This document shows positions 1 through 9,221 of a stretch of DNA of 64,000 nt, piece after piece. The stretch covers positions 5,719,001 to 5,783,000 of the forward strand of contig JBAGRR010000001.1 of assembly GCA_036924835.1 (NCBI GenBank), read 5' to 3'. The stretch comes from Nitrobacteraceae bacterium AZCC 1564. Lineage in GTDB: Bacteria > Pseudomonadota > Alphaproteobacteria > Rhizobiales > Xanthobacteraceae. How positions within the stretch are numbered: position 1 is the first letter of the stretch; each line of letters starts with the position of its first letter. Under the pieces are notes generated by a model. The model saw nothing but the letters and a program-made list of their open reading frames with translations, did not search any database and had not been told where the DNA came from. A program made the position numbers and the translations under genes.

Positions 1-31
1 AGCGAATGTCAAATCCACTCCACTCCACTAG
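1..31. repeat. CTAG-hairpin element, type C, right arm only (cut by window edge)
   Basis: The window opens inside a type C hairpin. AGCGAATGTCAAATCC followed by a CCACT run ending in CTAG matches the short outer arm of the complete type C units at 42086 and 49023, with an extra 5-bp step. The rest of the element, probably with a D partner, lies left of the window. Nothing convincing as a gene is seen between here and the membrane-protein gene at 331. Confidence 0.75.
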
Positions 32-330
32 CGTCTGGCAGCCCGTACACCGAGGATTGGAGATATGCTATTCCGCGCCGGACACCGTGGCGAGTAGCTC
101 ATGCGATGGATGGGCAAACCGACCTGTTACGCATCGCGGGCGACCGTCGTGCACGAGTGGTATTGAGAAACCGGTTCAGCAATCGCGATTGGTCGGTCGC
201 CATAGATGCCGCACTGCATGGTGTCACACCGCGCTGTGTGGCGCCGCTTCCGACCAACCCGATGGGATGCTAATCTTCATGCTCATCCGTGGTCATCTAG
301 CGCAGTGTCGTCGAGACCAAGGAGGAAACA

Positions 331-819
331 ATGTCCAGAGAGCAATACTTGCGCAATGGCGCAGGCCTCATGTTGTTCGGGGCTTTGATATTCCTCGTGT
401 ACGCGGTTGTGTTCTTCTTTCGCGCGTTCACGAGTAGCGGATTCGAGCTCGGTGTCGAGACGTTGAATGGCGTTACACCGCAGCAACTCGACGGGCTTAA
501 TCCGGCAATCATGGGCTACATCACGCACCTCCACGTGGCCCTGGCAGGCTTCATCGCCGGTACGGCGATCGCAGTCGGCGGCATAGCTTGGTACGGGGTT
601 CGCGAGGGTTCGTGGTCGGCGTGGATCATTGCGGTGATCGTGCCCGTTGTGGCTTTGGCAGTGGCGTTGCCTATGCATTACATGGGACACTTTAACTACG
701 ACTGGGTGAGCCATCTGGGGCCGATTTACCTCGGCACCATCATCTATGTTGTAGGGGCGGTGGTTGCGTTAGTCGGGCTGAGCCAAGCGGCGCCGACAAC
801 GGCACGGGCCGCGCATTAG
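331..819 (+). CDS. Conserved hypothetical four-helix integral membrane protein
   Basis: This 162-residue protein has four clear hydrophobic segments: about residues 9-31, 65-88, 95-115 and 130-152. The loop between helices 1 and 2 carries GVTPQQLDGLNP, and helix 3 leads into MHYMGHFNYDW. A textbook ribosome-binding site (AAGGAGG) lies about 6 nt upstream of the ATG, which fixes the start. It probably sits in the inner membrane. I do not recognise a named family. The histidines near helix 3 might bind a metal, but that is a guess. It is a single gene, with a type C repeat upstream and tRNA-Arg downstream. Confidence 0.75.
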   Translation: MSREQYLRNGAGLMLFGALIFLVYAVVFFFRAFTSSGFELGVETLNGVTPQQLDGLNPAIMGYITHLHVALAGFIAGTAIAVGGIAWYGVREGSWSAWIIAVIVPVVALAVALPMHYMGHFNYDWVSHLGPIYLGTIIYVVGAVVALVGLSQAAPTTARAAH

Positions 820-1025
820 ACGCCACGACGCCCAGCTGCCCGGCTGTTCGGGCTGCCCGGAGCTCGCCGGGCGAGGGTACGGTCCTCAAAAATCGCATCG
901 CCGAGCTCAAGGCGATTGGTGGCCGCGAAGGGCTAGGAGAGGCCAAACAGGCCACCAGAGCGTTCCACGCAGAAATTCCCGGCCCAGCTTGAAAATGCCA
1001 GCAAATACAGCCATAAGGGGCCCAC
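820..1025. other. Intergenic stretch with a possible gene remnant
   Basis: No intact gene. One plus-strand frame from about 853 to 992 reads as plausible protein (VLKNRIAELKAIGGREG, then QATRAFHAEIPGPA and a stop) but has no good start or ribosome-binding site. It may be the tail of a decayed gene. Overlapping minus-strand frames here are antisense to the tRNA and are not genes. Confidence 0.3.
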
Positions 1026-1102
1026 GCGCTCCTAGCTCAGCTGGATAGAGCATCGGATTTCGATTCCGAGGGTCGGGAGTTCGAATCTCTCGGAGCGCGC
1101 CA
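1026..1102 (+). tRNA. tRNA-Arg (anticodon TCG)
   Basis: A full cloverleaf can be drawn. The acceptor stem GCGCTCC pairs with GGAGCGC, the D arm is GCTC/GAGC, and the anticodon stem TCGGA/TCCGA encloses loop TTTCGAT with anticodon TCG. The T arm contains TTCGAAT, and the discriminator base G is followed by an encoded CCA. It reads CGA-type arginine codons. The 3' half is repeated at 2828-2897 and, more briefly, at 9120-9142, so this gene looks like an integration target. The TPR gene starts only 9 bp downstream. Confidence 0.95.
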
Positions 1103-1111
1103 GCAATCCTT

Positions 1112-1963
1112 ATGAAACCGATGTCAAAGAGCCCTTCTCCGGAACGAAGGAGGCCACCCCCTCCCGCGCTTGCAAAGGCGTTGCTGGCGTTGCAAATGCA
1201 GCAACTCGAGGAAGCAGAGCAGCTCGCGTCGCAAGTCCTGAAATCCGATCGTGGCAACACGCTCGCCGCAGAAATCCTTGGGCGCGCTCTTATGGGGCAA
1301 AATCGCCTCGACGAGGCCATCGTGCACATGGCGAAATTCGCGCGCAGGACCGACCAGCCATCGATCGAAACTTTGCTTGCGGGCATGCTCGCCGCTGTCG
1401 GCCGCCGAGACGAAGCGCTGGATCATTTGCGACGCGCCGTCGCCCGGCGGCCGCACTATATTCCGGCATTTGTCGAACTCGCACTCCAGTTGCGCAAGAC
1501 CGGACAATTTGACGAGGCGATGACAGTGGCCGAGAGCGGGCTGACGTTCGAGCCACAATCGGTCGATCTGCAGCTTGCCTTGGGATATGCCTTGGCGGAA
1601 CGGAATGAGCGTGTCCGGGCGCAGGCGGTGTTTGCTAAAGTCCACGCGGCGGAGCCGACGCATCACGACGCTTTGCTGGCTCTCGCGGCGACGGTGATAT
1701 GGGACGGCGACTACGGACGGGCCGCGGACCTCTATCGCCGCGCGCTAGCGATTAAGCCCCTGGATGACACACGGATCCGTCTAGGGAAATGCTTGCTGGA
1801 GCTTCGGCAGCGGGAGGAAGCGGAAGCACTCTTCCGCACAGCCACCCACGGGGTGAGCCAATTGGCCGCCCCTGCGGTTATCGCGATGGTATCTGCATCG
1901 CACGGGCGAATCTTCCTGCAGCCAAGTTCGACGCTGGATTTTTTGCGCGCCCGCAACAATTGA
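1112..1963 (+). CDS. Tetratricopeptide-repeat protein
   Basis: The 283-residue protein is almost wholly helical with TPR-like signatures: alternating small residues and repeated GR..EA..H motifs such as GQNRLDEAIVHMAKFA (about residues 63-78), GRRDEALDHLRRAVARRP, TGQFDEAMTVAESGL and GDYGRAADLYRRALAIKP. About six repeats fill residues 15-250. TPR arrays are protein-binding scaffolds, and no catalytic domain is visible. There is no signal peptide, so it is probably cytoplasmic. Starts at 1112 or at the second ATG (1121) are both possible. It lies immediately 3' of tRNA-Arg, inside the segment bounded by the tRNA and its partial copy, and converges on the DUF6065-like gene 6 bp away. Confidence 0.8.
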   Translation: MKPMSKSPSPERRRPPPPALAKALLALQMQQLEEAEQLASQVLKSDRGNTLAAEILGRALMGQNRLDEAIVHMAKFARRTDQPSIETLLAGMLAAVGRRDEALDHLRRAVARRPHYIPAFVELALQLRKTGQFDEAMTVAESGLTFEPQSVDLQLALGYALAERNERVRAQAVFAKVHAAEPTHHDALLALAATVIWDGDYGRAADLYRRALAIKPLDDTRIRLGKCLLELRQREEAEALFRTATHGVSQLAAPAVIAMVSASHGRIFLQPSSTLDFLRARNN

Positions 1964-1969
1964 CGGTTA

Positions 1970-2683
1970 TCAGGCCCGAAACTGACGCCGGTAAACGCCG
2001 GTCTCGCGAGACATCAGGGCTACAAGATCGTGCGTACGCTGCGTGTCTTCTTCCGTGAAAACCGCGGTTCGCAAATGCCATTTTTCCCGCTTCACCGGAA
2101 AGCATTGAGTGACCGGCGTTCCTTTCGGCAGTACCCCGCTGAAATTCGTGTCGCGCCACCGCGCCGGAAAGTGAATCCAGCCATCGCGATAGTTGTCGCA
2201 ATCAACCCATCCCGTCAGCGTCGTAAACGGCAAATCGAGCCTGTTGACGGGATGCGTGAACAGCAGGGAGTAACCCTCCGGCGCTTCGATGGTCCAGAGA
2301 TTATGAAACTTGATCAAGAAGCGGTCGGATTCGAAGAACGGCGTGCCCGCAAGTTGAGTACTGTCGTGCAGCCCCAGTGGAGAGCGCGGGAAATCGATCG
2401 TGCCGCATGGCGGCAAATCATTGTCCCAAGTAAATTCGCCATTCTCGAACTTTATATCGCAGATCAGCGGAATTAGAAAACCCGAGGTCATCGCATCTAC
2501 GAACGGTGGGCAACGCTTCACGGTGTCGTTATGGCCCCCCATAATCTCGCTGGACACTTCTTGCGGCATGGTTTTCAACCAATCCGGCAAGCCCTGCGCC
2601 GCGGGGATCGGCGGCGGCAATAGACCTTCGAGTTCTTTCGGGCAGCGAAACGTCAGCAATTGCGAGGTGTCAGGCGGGGACAT
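1970..2683 (-). CDS. DUF6065-like conserved hypothetical protein
   Basis: This reads as a 237-residue soluble protein starting MSPPDTSQLLTF at 2683. The frame stays open upstream to 2893, but that part is antisense to the tRNA-Arg remnant and gives the artefact REIRTPDPRNRNPM, so the inner ATG is preferred. Notable stretches are PFVDAMTSGFLIPL, FTHPVNRLDLPFTTLTG and WIHFPARW, and the end is SRETGVYRRQFRA. From memory these resemble DUF6065 proteins, which have no known function. Family identity is moderately sure. The gene is convergent with the TPR gene and lies between the tRNA and its remnant, so it may be former island cargo. Confidence 0.7.
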   Translation of the reverse strand: MSPPDTSQLLTFRCPKELEGLLPPPIPAAQGLPDWLKTMPQEVSSEIMGGHNDTVKRCPPFVDAMTSGFLIPLICDIKFENGEFTWDNDLPPCGTIDFPRSPLGLHDSTQLAGTPFFESDRFLIKFHNLWTIEAPEGYSLLFTHPVNRLDLPFTTLTGWVDCDNYRDGWIHFPARWRDTNFSGVLPKGTPVTQCFPVKREKWHLRTAVFTEEDTQRTHDLVALMSRETGVYRRQFRA

Positions 2684-2827
2684 AACAGCAGCAAATCTCA
2701 ACCATAAGGGCGGATGTAATCCGTCTTGATGTTGGACGGTATCATCTGCATTGCTCGCTCGCACTCCTATGCCGACGCAATGCAGACCAGCGATGACGCG
2801 CTGCTTGAATTTACAATGCGTTCGAAC

Positions 2828-2897
2828 TAGCTCGGCTCGATGGAGCATCGGATTTCGATTCCGAGGGTCGGGAGTTCGAATCTCTCGGAGCACGCCA
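2828..2897 (+). repeat. Partial copy of tRNA-Arg (putative att scar 1)
   Basis: From GAGCATCGGATTTCG through the T arm to CGGAGCACGCCA this matches tRNA-Arg(1026-1102) with one change (GCG to ACG). The D arm is degraded, and the 5' acceptor strand (GCGCTCC) is missing, so it cannot fold into a tRNA. This is the arrangement left when an element integrates at a tRNA 3' end and carries a replacement copy. No integrase gene remains between the copies. Confidence 0.8.
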
Positions 2898-2956
2898 TGT
2901 CCGCTTCGTTTGCGATGCCGCCAATCAATTGTGGCCTTTGCTGTGCTTCCCGTAGC

Positions 2957-3278
2957 TTACGGGATCCTTACCACAACATTGGGCCGATTTTTCTCGAGCC
3001 AGGCGATGGCCTCGGATCCATCGACGACACACTCGAAGGTTTCCCAGGTTGGGGTCCTCCAGGGATTCCGATTGCAGTCGCTTCGCCGCATACTCAACGA
3101 GGTCATGCAAGCCTTCGTATCCACGTCGGTGCTCGAGGGAATCTGCAATCGCTGTGCTGGTCCACCCTCGTTGGGCCAAATCGATAATGCTCGGAGCATT
3201 AGCCTCGCTGAACCACGGTGTGGCATCGAACTCGATGCAGCGGACATTGTCGGCGGTATGGCAAGTGGCGTGGATCAT
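2957..3278 (-). pseudogene. Small conserved hypothetical gene broken by a +1 frameshift
   Basis: A GGAGG site 6 nt upstream supports the ATG at 3276-3278. The protein begins MIHATCHTADNVRCIEFD and reads sensibly to SESLEDP. There the frame switches: the continuation TWETFECVVDGSEAIAWLE, ending RPNVVVRIP, lies in the next frame. Removing one G from the GGGG run at 3051-3054 (plus strand) joins the two halves into a 106-residue protein. Without the repair the first frame runs on to 2925 with nonsense-looking sequence. It has no signal peptide or known domain. It sits just upstream of the A-B repeat pair. Confidence 0.6.
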
Positions 3279-3310
3279 TGGATTCCTCCGTTCGCCGGCT
3301 ACAAACTGCG

Positions 3311-3476
3311 CTAGTGTGGTGGTTCAGAAGTTCGCTCCATTTTTCCCGCGAGTCCTTCCAGCGAACTTCTGAACCTAAACCACACTAGGATCATGAATTT
3401 GCTAGTGTCCTCTCGAATCCAAAGTTCGCTACGGAGCGCGCTGCAGATGAGGCGAACTTTGGATTCGGGACACTAG
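3311..3476. repeat. CTAG-hairpin doublet, types A and B
   Basis: Two imperfect palindromes in mirror arrangement. A (3311-3388) has arms CTAGTGTGGTGGTTCAGAAG... and the complement with three extra bases. B (3402-3476) has arms CTAGTGTCC...AATCCAAAGTTCGC. Each begins and ends with CTAG. The outer arms are 25 nt, the inner arms 28 nt, and the spacer is 13 nt and AT-rich. It lies between the broken small gene and the 3' end of the glutamate dehydrogenase. There is no T-tract, so it is not a classic terminator. Confidence 0.9.
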
Positions 3477-3509
3477 CGTTGCACTTCTTACATCGCTGCC
3501 TCGCACGTC

Positions 3510-6500
3510 TCAGGCTTTGACCAAGTCCCCCAGCAAGTTCGCCGCCACCGTCAGCTTGGCGAGCGTCAGGCCGCTGGCAGCAATTTCCTCGACCGAGTGG
3601 CGTATACGCGTCGCTTCGGGGTGAGCCGCGAGCCATGTCTCGACGGCCGGATGGCCGGACTGGCCGGTTGCCAGCATATCGGCGGTTAGTCTTCTTTCGG
3701 CGTCAGCGATCTGCTCAACGGCGCGATCGATGGCCATACGTTCGAAATAATCGTTTGCCGGCACGCTGCGCGCGGCGGCGATGATACGGTCGAGACGGAA
3801 GTTCGCCTTGGCGTCGAAGAAGGTCGCGGCGGCGTCGTCGATGGGGCGCGTGGTGCGCTCGGAAACCGTCACGATGTCGGGTGCCGAGACCAGAGCGTCG
3901 AGATCGGCGAGCTCGCCGGCGAGGCCGGCCGGGACACCGGCGTCGGTGAGTTCCTGCCGCCGCTTGCCGCGACCGGCCTGCAAGTCCGGCGGCAGGACGG
4001 TGTCGAGCCCGGCAACGATCTGGCGAATAGCCGGGCCGAATCGCGCGACGACGGCCTCCAGTCCGTCATTGAAATCGACATTGCGCACGTACCAGACCAT
4101 GCGGGAGAGCAGGAGGTCCTGCACAGAAGCGTAGAGGGACAGCTGCACCTGCCCGTCGATGCAGGTGTCGAGTGCATCGATCGCGTCATTGAGGAACTTC
4201 AGTCCGTAGCATTCATCAACCGCCACATAGGCCATGACGATGGTCGAGATATCGGCGTCGGTCTCGTCGATCAGGCGCACGACACAGGCCGGGCCGCCGC
4301 GATTGATCACCGCATTGGCGAGACTGGTTGCGATGATCTCCCGCCGCAGGCGATGCAATTCGGCCGCTGTTGGGAATTTGTCCTGAATCTCGCGCGGAAA
4401 ATATTGAGATAGTTCGCGCGCAAGATAGGGGTCATCGGGTACGCTGGTGACGAGCAGGTCATCGTAGAGGGTCAGCTTGGCGTAGGCGAGCAACACGGCA
4501 AGCTCGGGCCGCGTCAGGAACTGGCCGCGCCGTGTGCGCTCGGTGAGCGCGGCGTCGTCGGGCAAGAATTCCACCGCGCGGCTGAGCAAGCCTCGTTGTT
4601 CGAGCGACTGCATCAGGCGGGTGAGGAAGCCGGTCTCGGTCACACCCTTGCGCTCGGCCAGCGAGAGCGCCAACGTCTGCAGATAGTTGTTGCGCAATAC
4701 CAGCGCGCCGACCTCGTCGGTCATCGCGGCAAGCAGGCTGTTGCGATCAGTGGGACTGAGGCGTCCCTCGCGCTCGGGGCGCGCCAGCGCGATCTTGATA
4801 TTAACCTCGACGTCGGACGTGTTCACGCCGGCCGAATTGTCGATGGCGTCGGTGTTGAGCTTGACGCCCTTCTGCGCCGCTTCAATACGGCCGCGCTGGG
4901 TGACGCCAAGGTTGGCCCCTTCGCCGATCACCCGGGCGCGCACGTCACCACCCGTGATGCGGATCGGATCGTTGGCGCGGTCCCCGACCTGATCGTCGCT
5001 TTCCGCAGAGGAGCGGACATAGGTGCCGATGCCGCCAAACCACAAGAGGTCGGCGCGAGCCTTCAGGATTGCCGTCATCACCTCGAAAGGCGTGGCTTGC
5101 GGCTTGTCGAGATCAAGCAGGGTGCGCACTTCCGGAGCGAGCGGGATCGCCTTGAGCAGGCGCGAGAACACGCCACCGCCCTGCGAGATCAGCGACTTGT
5201 TGTAGTCCTGCCAGCTCGATCGCGGCGCGTCGAACAAGCGCTTGCGCTCAGCGAAACTGATTAAGGGGTCAGGCGAGGGATCGATAAAGATGTCGCGATG
5301 ATCGAAAGCCGCCACAAGCTTTGTCGCCGGCGAGAGCAGCATGCCATTGCCGAAAACGTCGCCGGACATGTCGCCCACGCCGACCGCGGTGAACGGTATG
5401 GTCTGAATGTCGGTGCCGAGCTCGCGGAAGTGGCGCTTGACCGCCTCCCAGGCGCCGCGCGCCGTGATCCCCATCTTCTTGTGGTCGTAACCCTGGCTGC
5501 CGCCGGATGCGAAGGCATCGCCGAGCCAATGGCTCTTCTCGGCCGAGATCGCATTGGCGACGTCGGAGAAGGTGGCGGTGCCCTTGTCGGCAGCGACGAC
5601 GAGGTAGGGGTCGTCGCCGTCGTGGCGCACGGTGGATTCGGGCGGCACGATGATATCGCCGTCGAGATTGTCGGTGAGTTCGAGCAGCGAGCGAACGAAG
5701 ACGCGATAGGCTTCGGTGCCCTCCGCGAGCCAGGCGTCGCGATTGGAAGGCGGCGGCAGGCGCTTGGGCACGAAGCCGCCCTTGGCGCCGACCGGCACGA
5801 TCACGGCGTTCTTGACCTGCTGCGCTTTCACCAGGCCGAGAATCTCGGTGCGGAAATCCTGCGGCCGGTCGGACCAGCGTAAGCCGCCGCGCGCAACCTT
5901 GCCGAAGCGCAGGTGAATACCTTCGACACGAGGTGAATAGACGAAGATCTCGTAGAGAGGTCGTGGAGCGGGTAAGTCGTCGATCCGGCGCGCCTCGAAC
6001 TTGAGGGAGATCACCGGACGCGGATGTCCATCCTCGCCGATCTGCCACAGATTAGTGCGAACGGTGGCATGCACCAGATTGGTGAAGCGGCGCAGGATGC
6101 GGTCTTCATCGAGCGAGGCGACGGATTTGAGCTGTTCCTCGATCTCGGCAAGCAGAGCCGCCTCGCGCGTCGAGCGCTCGGCATCCGTCAAGGCGAGCCG
6201 CGGATCGAGGCGGGCCTTGAACATCGCGACGAGGGTGGCCGTGATCGCGGCGTTCTTGCGCAGAGTCGCCCACATATAATCCTGGGTAAACGGAGCGCGG
6301 ATCTGGTGCAGGTAGCGCGACAGTGCCCGGATGGTCGAAACTTCCCGCCAGCCCAGGGCGGTGCGCAGGATCAGGGCATTGTACCCGTCGGATTCGGCGC
6401 GATCGGTGACCACCGCCATGATCGAAGCTTCCAGGCGATGGCTGAGTTCCGGGTTGATCTCGATCGGCTCGCCGTCGCTGGTCTCGATCGTCATGTCGTG

Positions 6501-8325
6501 CAGCCAGACCGGCTCCGGCCTGGTACGGGGCGCGATCTGATAGGTGCGTTCGTTGACCACGCGCAGGCCATGATTTTCGATCACCGGCACGCGGTAAGAC
6601 AGCGAGAGCGGTGCGGCGTCCGAAAACACCTTCAGGCCGAAGCGCCTGGGATCGTCCTCGCCTTCGATGCGGTGAACCGAAATCGTCACCGGGCCGGGCT
6701 GGCGTGAGCTTTTCGACGGTCGTGATATCGGTGATCGCCTGTTCCGCGCTGAACACCTCGGTATAGCCGCCGCTAAAGGCCTGGGCGTATCGGTTGGTGA
6801 GCATGCGCGCCCGCATGCCATCGGTCGACGCAGTGAGCGCTGCCTTCAGTTTGTCGGCCCAGGTTGCGGCAATGGCGCTGATCCCGGCTTCGACCGCGGC
6901 GCGCTCGACGACGGGCGTTTTGCCTCCATAGCGCGCGATGATGTAGTGGACGCGCGCAAGCGCCCCTTCTGGGAACGATACGTAGGAGGCGACCAGGGTC
7001 CCCTTGTAAGCCTGCGCCAGGAAGGCGCCGACACGCGTGCGGACGTCGGTGTCGAATTTCTCGCGTGGAATGAAGGTGAGGATGGAGACGAAACGATCGA
7101 ACTTGTCGACCCGCGCCAGCGTCCGGACGCGCGGGCGCTCGTAGAGGATCAGGATTTCTATGACGAAATTGTAGAGAGTGTCGATGTCGATCTGGAACAG
7201 TTCGTCACGCGGATATTCCTCGAGAATATGCATGAGCGCTTTGCCGGAATGGCCGCTCGGGTCGAAGCCCGCGCGCTGGAGCACCCGCGAAACCTTGTGG
7301 CGGACATAAGGGATCTGTCGTACCGAGCGTGTATAGGCGCCTGAGGTGAACAGGCCGACGACGCGCAACTCGCCCTCGAGCTGGCCGTCGGGCGTATAGA
7401 GCTTGATGCCCACATAGTCCATCCGGATGCGGCGATGGACGCGGCTGGAGACATTGGCCTTGATGACGATCAGCAGAGTCGGCTCGCGCATGAACTCGCG
7501 AATTTCCGGCGTCATCACCACCATTTCGCTGCCGCGGCGCAGCACCTTCACGTCGGGATCGCGCAAGATGCCGAGGCCTTCGCCGGTTGTAATGTCGTCG
7601 GACGCATCGTTGTCGGGCGAGAAGCGATATTCGCGCACGCCGAGGAAGGTGAAATTGTCCGCGCAGAGCCATTGCAGGAACTGGTTTGCTTCGGCGACCT
7701 CGTCGATCGGCAGCGGCGGCGGATTCGAAGAGAAAGTCTTGATCGCTTCCTCGACGCGGTCGCGCATGGCGCGCCAGTCGGTGACGCACGCGCGGACGTT
7801 GCTCAACGTCCTGGTGAGGCCGTCGATCAGCTTCTGACGATCGGCATCGGCATCCAGGCGAGTGATGTGGAGATGAATCAGGCTTTCGCGCGTGCCCTTT
7901 GCTCCCTCCGGCAGTGCTTCGCCGTAGAAGCGCAGCAGCTTGCCCTGGTCATCGCGCTCCACGGCGATGATCGGGTGAGCGACAAGGGTGACTTCGATGC
8001 CCTGCTCGGCGAGCTCCGCCATGGTGGAATCGAACAGGAAAGGCATGTCGTCGTTGAGAATTTCGAGCACGGAAATCTCGCGTCCGTCGGGCATCATCGG
8101 ATTGACGACGCGGATATCGGCGCGGCCGGCCGTGCGCCGCTGCACGTGTTCCCAGGCTTGCTCCGCAAGGAGGGCAAGCGAGGCTGCATCGTAGTTGGCG
8201 AGATCCTCGATATTGGTGTAGCCGAACAAAGGCTCGGCAAAGGCCCGAGCGCTCCCGCCCGGCGGCACGTTGCCCGCTGCATCGCGGATCAGAGTTTCCC
8301 GTGCTTTGTCGTCACGCCACGCCAT
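3510..8325 (-). pseudogene. gdhB: NAD-specific glutamate dehydrogenase, L180 type, with a +1 frameshift
   Basis: Converts glutamate to 2-oxoglutarate plus ammonium with NAD+. Start MAWRDDKARETLIRDA at 8325 has GGAGG 5 nt upstream. The N-terminal regulatory half reads intact to TTVEKLTPARP, where the frame shifts; the rest (VTISVHRIEGEDDP onward) continues in another frame to the stop at 3510. Deleting one G near 6691-6693 restores a 1604-residue protein, the normal size for this family. The catalytic core is intact, with FGKVARGGLRWSDRPQDFRT and VIVPVGAKGGFVPKR. As read, translation would stop before the catalytic domain. It is either a true null or an assembly error, and the otherwise clean coding favours a recent or artificial lesion. 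The gene stands alone. Confidence 0.85.
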
Positions 8326-8700
8326 AATGTCCTCCATTTGCCACGCCGTCCGACCGCAGCCGCGATCATCAGCTTGATTCTGGAGTGCATCTCTTCGAGC
8401 GCTCGCGATCGAGTGCTACGCGAAATCCTCGGTCTCGAAGCTTCGACGGCTTCCGACAACAATACTACGATCCAGGAGCGAAAGGCGCGCGCTATCGTGA
8501 GGTGTGCTGAAATCCCTACGACAGGGGGCGAAGCCGGCGCCGACGGCCGTCGAACCATTGGGGGCAGGAAAACGCACAAGCAATTTCAATTATATAGGTG
8601 TTCGCAGTTTTGTTCTGAATGGCGCGCCATGTCCTTGCGAAGTTGCGCACGTGGGGCGTGTGGTTTCTCCGCTCTCTTTCGCTGAAATGTGTCCCCGGGA
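8326..8700. other. Leader/intergenic region upstream of glutamate dehydrogenase
   Basis: No gene that I can support. It presumably holds the promoter of the glutamate dehydrogenase gene and the 3' end of the small secreted-protein gene, which is transcribed towards it. There is a short AT-rich patch around 8580-8600 (CAATTTCAATTATATAGG) but no convincing promoter boxes or terminator. Confidence 0.4.
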
Positions 8701-8961
8701 TTAACGACGCCCAACGCGATTGACGGGGCCGCCGCGGTTCATTGGTGTTCCGGGTCGGACCGCCTCGCGGGCGGCCGCGCGTGCTACGGGGCGTGGCCTA
8801 AGAACGACACCAGGTCGCGCAACGCAGCTTGGCGGATAGCCAATGTATTGGCAGTAGACGACCGCGCCCGCAGACTCGCTTTTAACGATCATTCCCGTCG
8901 AACCCAGCAGGGCACTCAGTGCTAACCCGGTGAATGTCACCGACCATCGAAGTCGACGCAT
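8701..8961 (-). CDS. Small secreted Arg/Pro-rich protein
   Basis: The 86-residue protein begins MRRLRWSVTFTGLALSALL, a good Sec signal peptide. A mature part follows with two cysteines (YCQYIGYPPSCVARPG) and a basic low-complexity tail rich in Arg, Pro and Gly that ends GGPVNRVGRR. GGAGG 5 nt upstream (minus strand) fixes the start at 8961. The longer frame to 9138 starts inside the tRNA fragment and is rejected. Similar small periplasmic proteins are common in Bradyrhizobiaceae, and their function is unknown to me. The two cysteines may form a disulfide. Confidence 0.7.
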   Translation of the reverse strand: MRRLRWSVTFTGLALSALLGSTGMIVKSESAGAVVYCQYIGYPPSCVARPGVVLRPRPVARAAAREAVRPGTPMNRGGPVNRVGRR

Positions 8962-9119
8962 AACGTCCTCCCATGGGATTGTTTTGCATTCAGCGGAATC
9001 AATGAGCCGTTTCGGCCCACGCTTCCCAGCGTTAGAGAACCGTGACTGGATTGTAGCGAATTGACGTAGATCAACAGGGCGACATGCCTTGTGCCGATAT
9101 CGACATGCGCAGGCGAGAC

Positions 9120-9142
9120 TTCGAATCTCTCGGAACACGCCA
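9120..9142 (+). repeat. Short copy of tRNA-Arg 3' end (putative att scar 2)
   Basis: TTCGAATCTCTCGGA then ACACGCCA repeats the last 23 nt of tRNA-Arg (1080-1102) with two changes. One of them, G to A two bases before the CCA block, is shared with the copy at 2828-2897. Together the three copies delimit a 1.8-kb and a 6.2-kb segment. It is too short to be more than a suggestive scar. Confidence 0.6.
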
Positions 9143-9221
9143 TTCTGAACAGGGCAGAGCGCTGTCGCGCTATGTCACTCCCGTTTCAGCCCTCGTCGTC
9201 CGCCTCAACGGCATTTCCGCT

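Noticed and set aside
6..437. Plus-strand open frame at the window start
   Set aside because: Starts inside a type C repeat arm, has no ribosome-binding site, and overlaps the well-supported membrane-protein gene in another frame.
907..1386. Minus-strand open frame containing REIRTPDPRNRNPM
   Set aside because: It is the antisense of tRNA-Arg and of the TPR gene; this peptide is a known artefact of translating tRNA complement. The same holds for the upstream extension to 2893.
3311..3476. Hairpins read as rho-independent terminators
   Set aside because: No T-tract follows either strand, stems are very long, and copies also lie upstream of gene starts (24276, 42086). Real terminators in this window (20505, 22198) look different.
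7435..8685. Long plus-strand open frame opposite the glutamate dehydrogenase
   Set aside because: Antisense shadow of a high-GC gene; composition rich in Arg, Ala, His and Gly with no domain.
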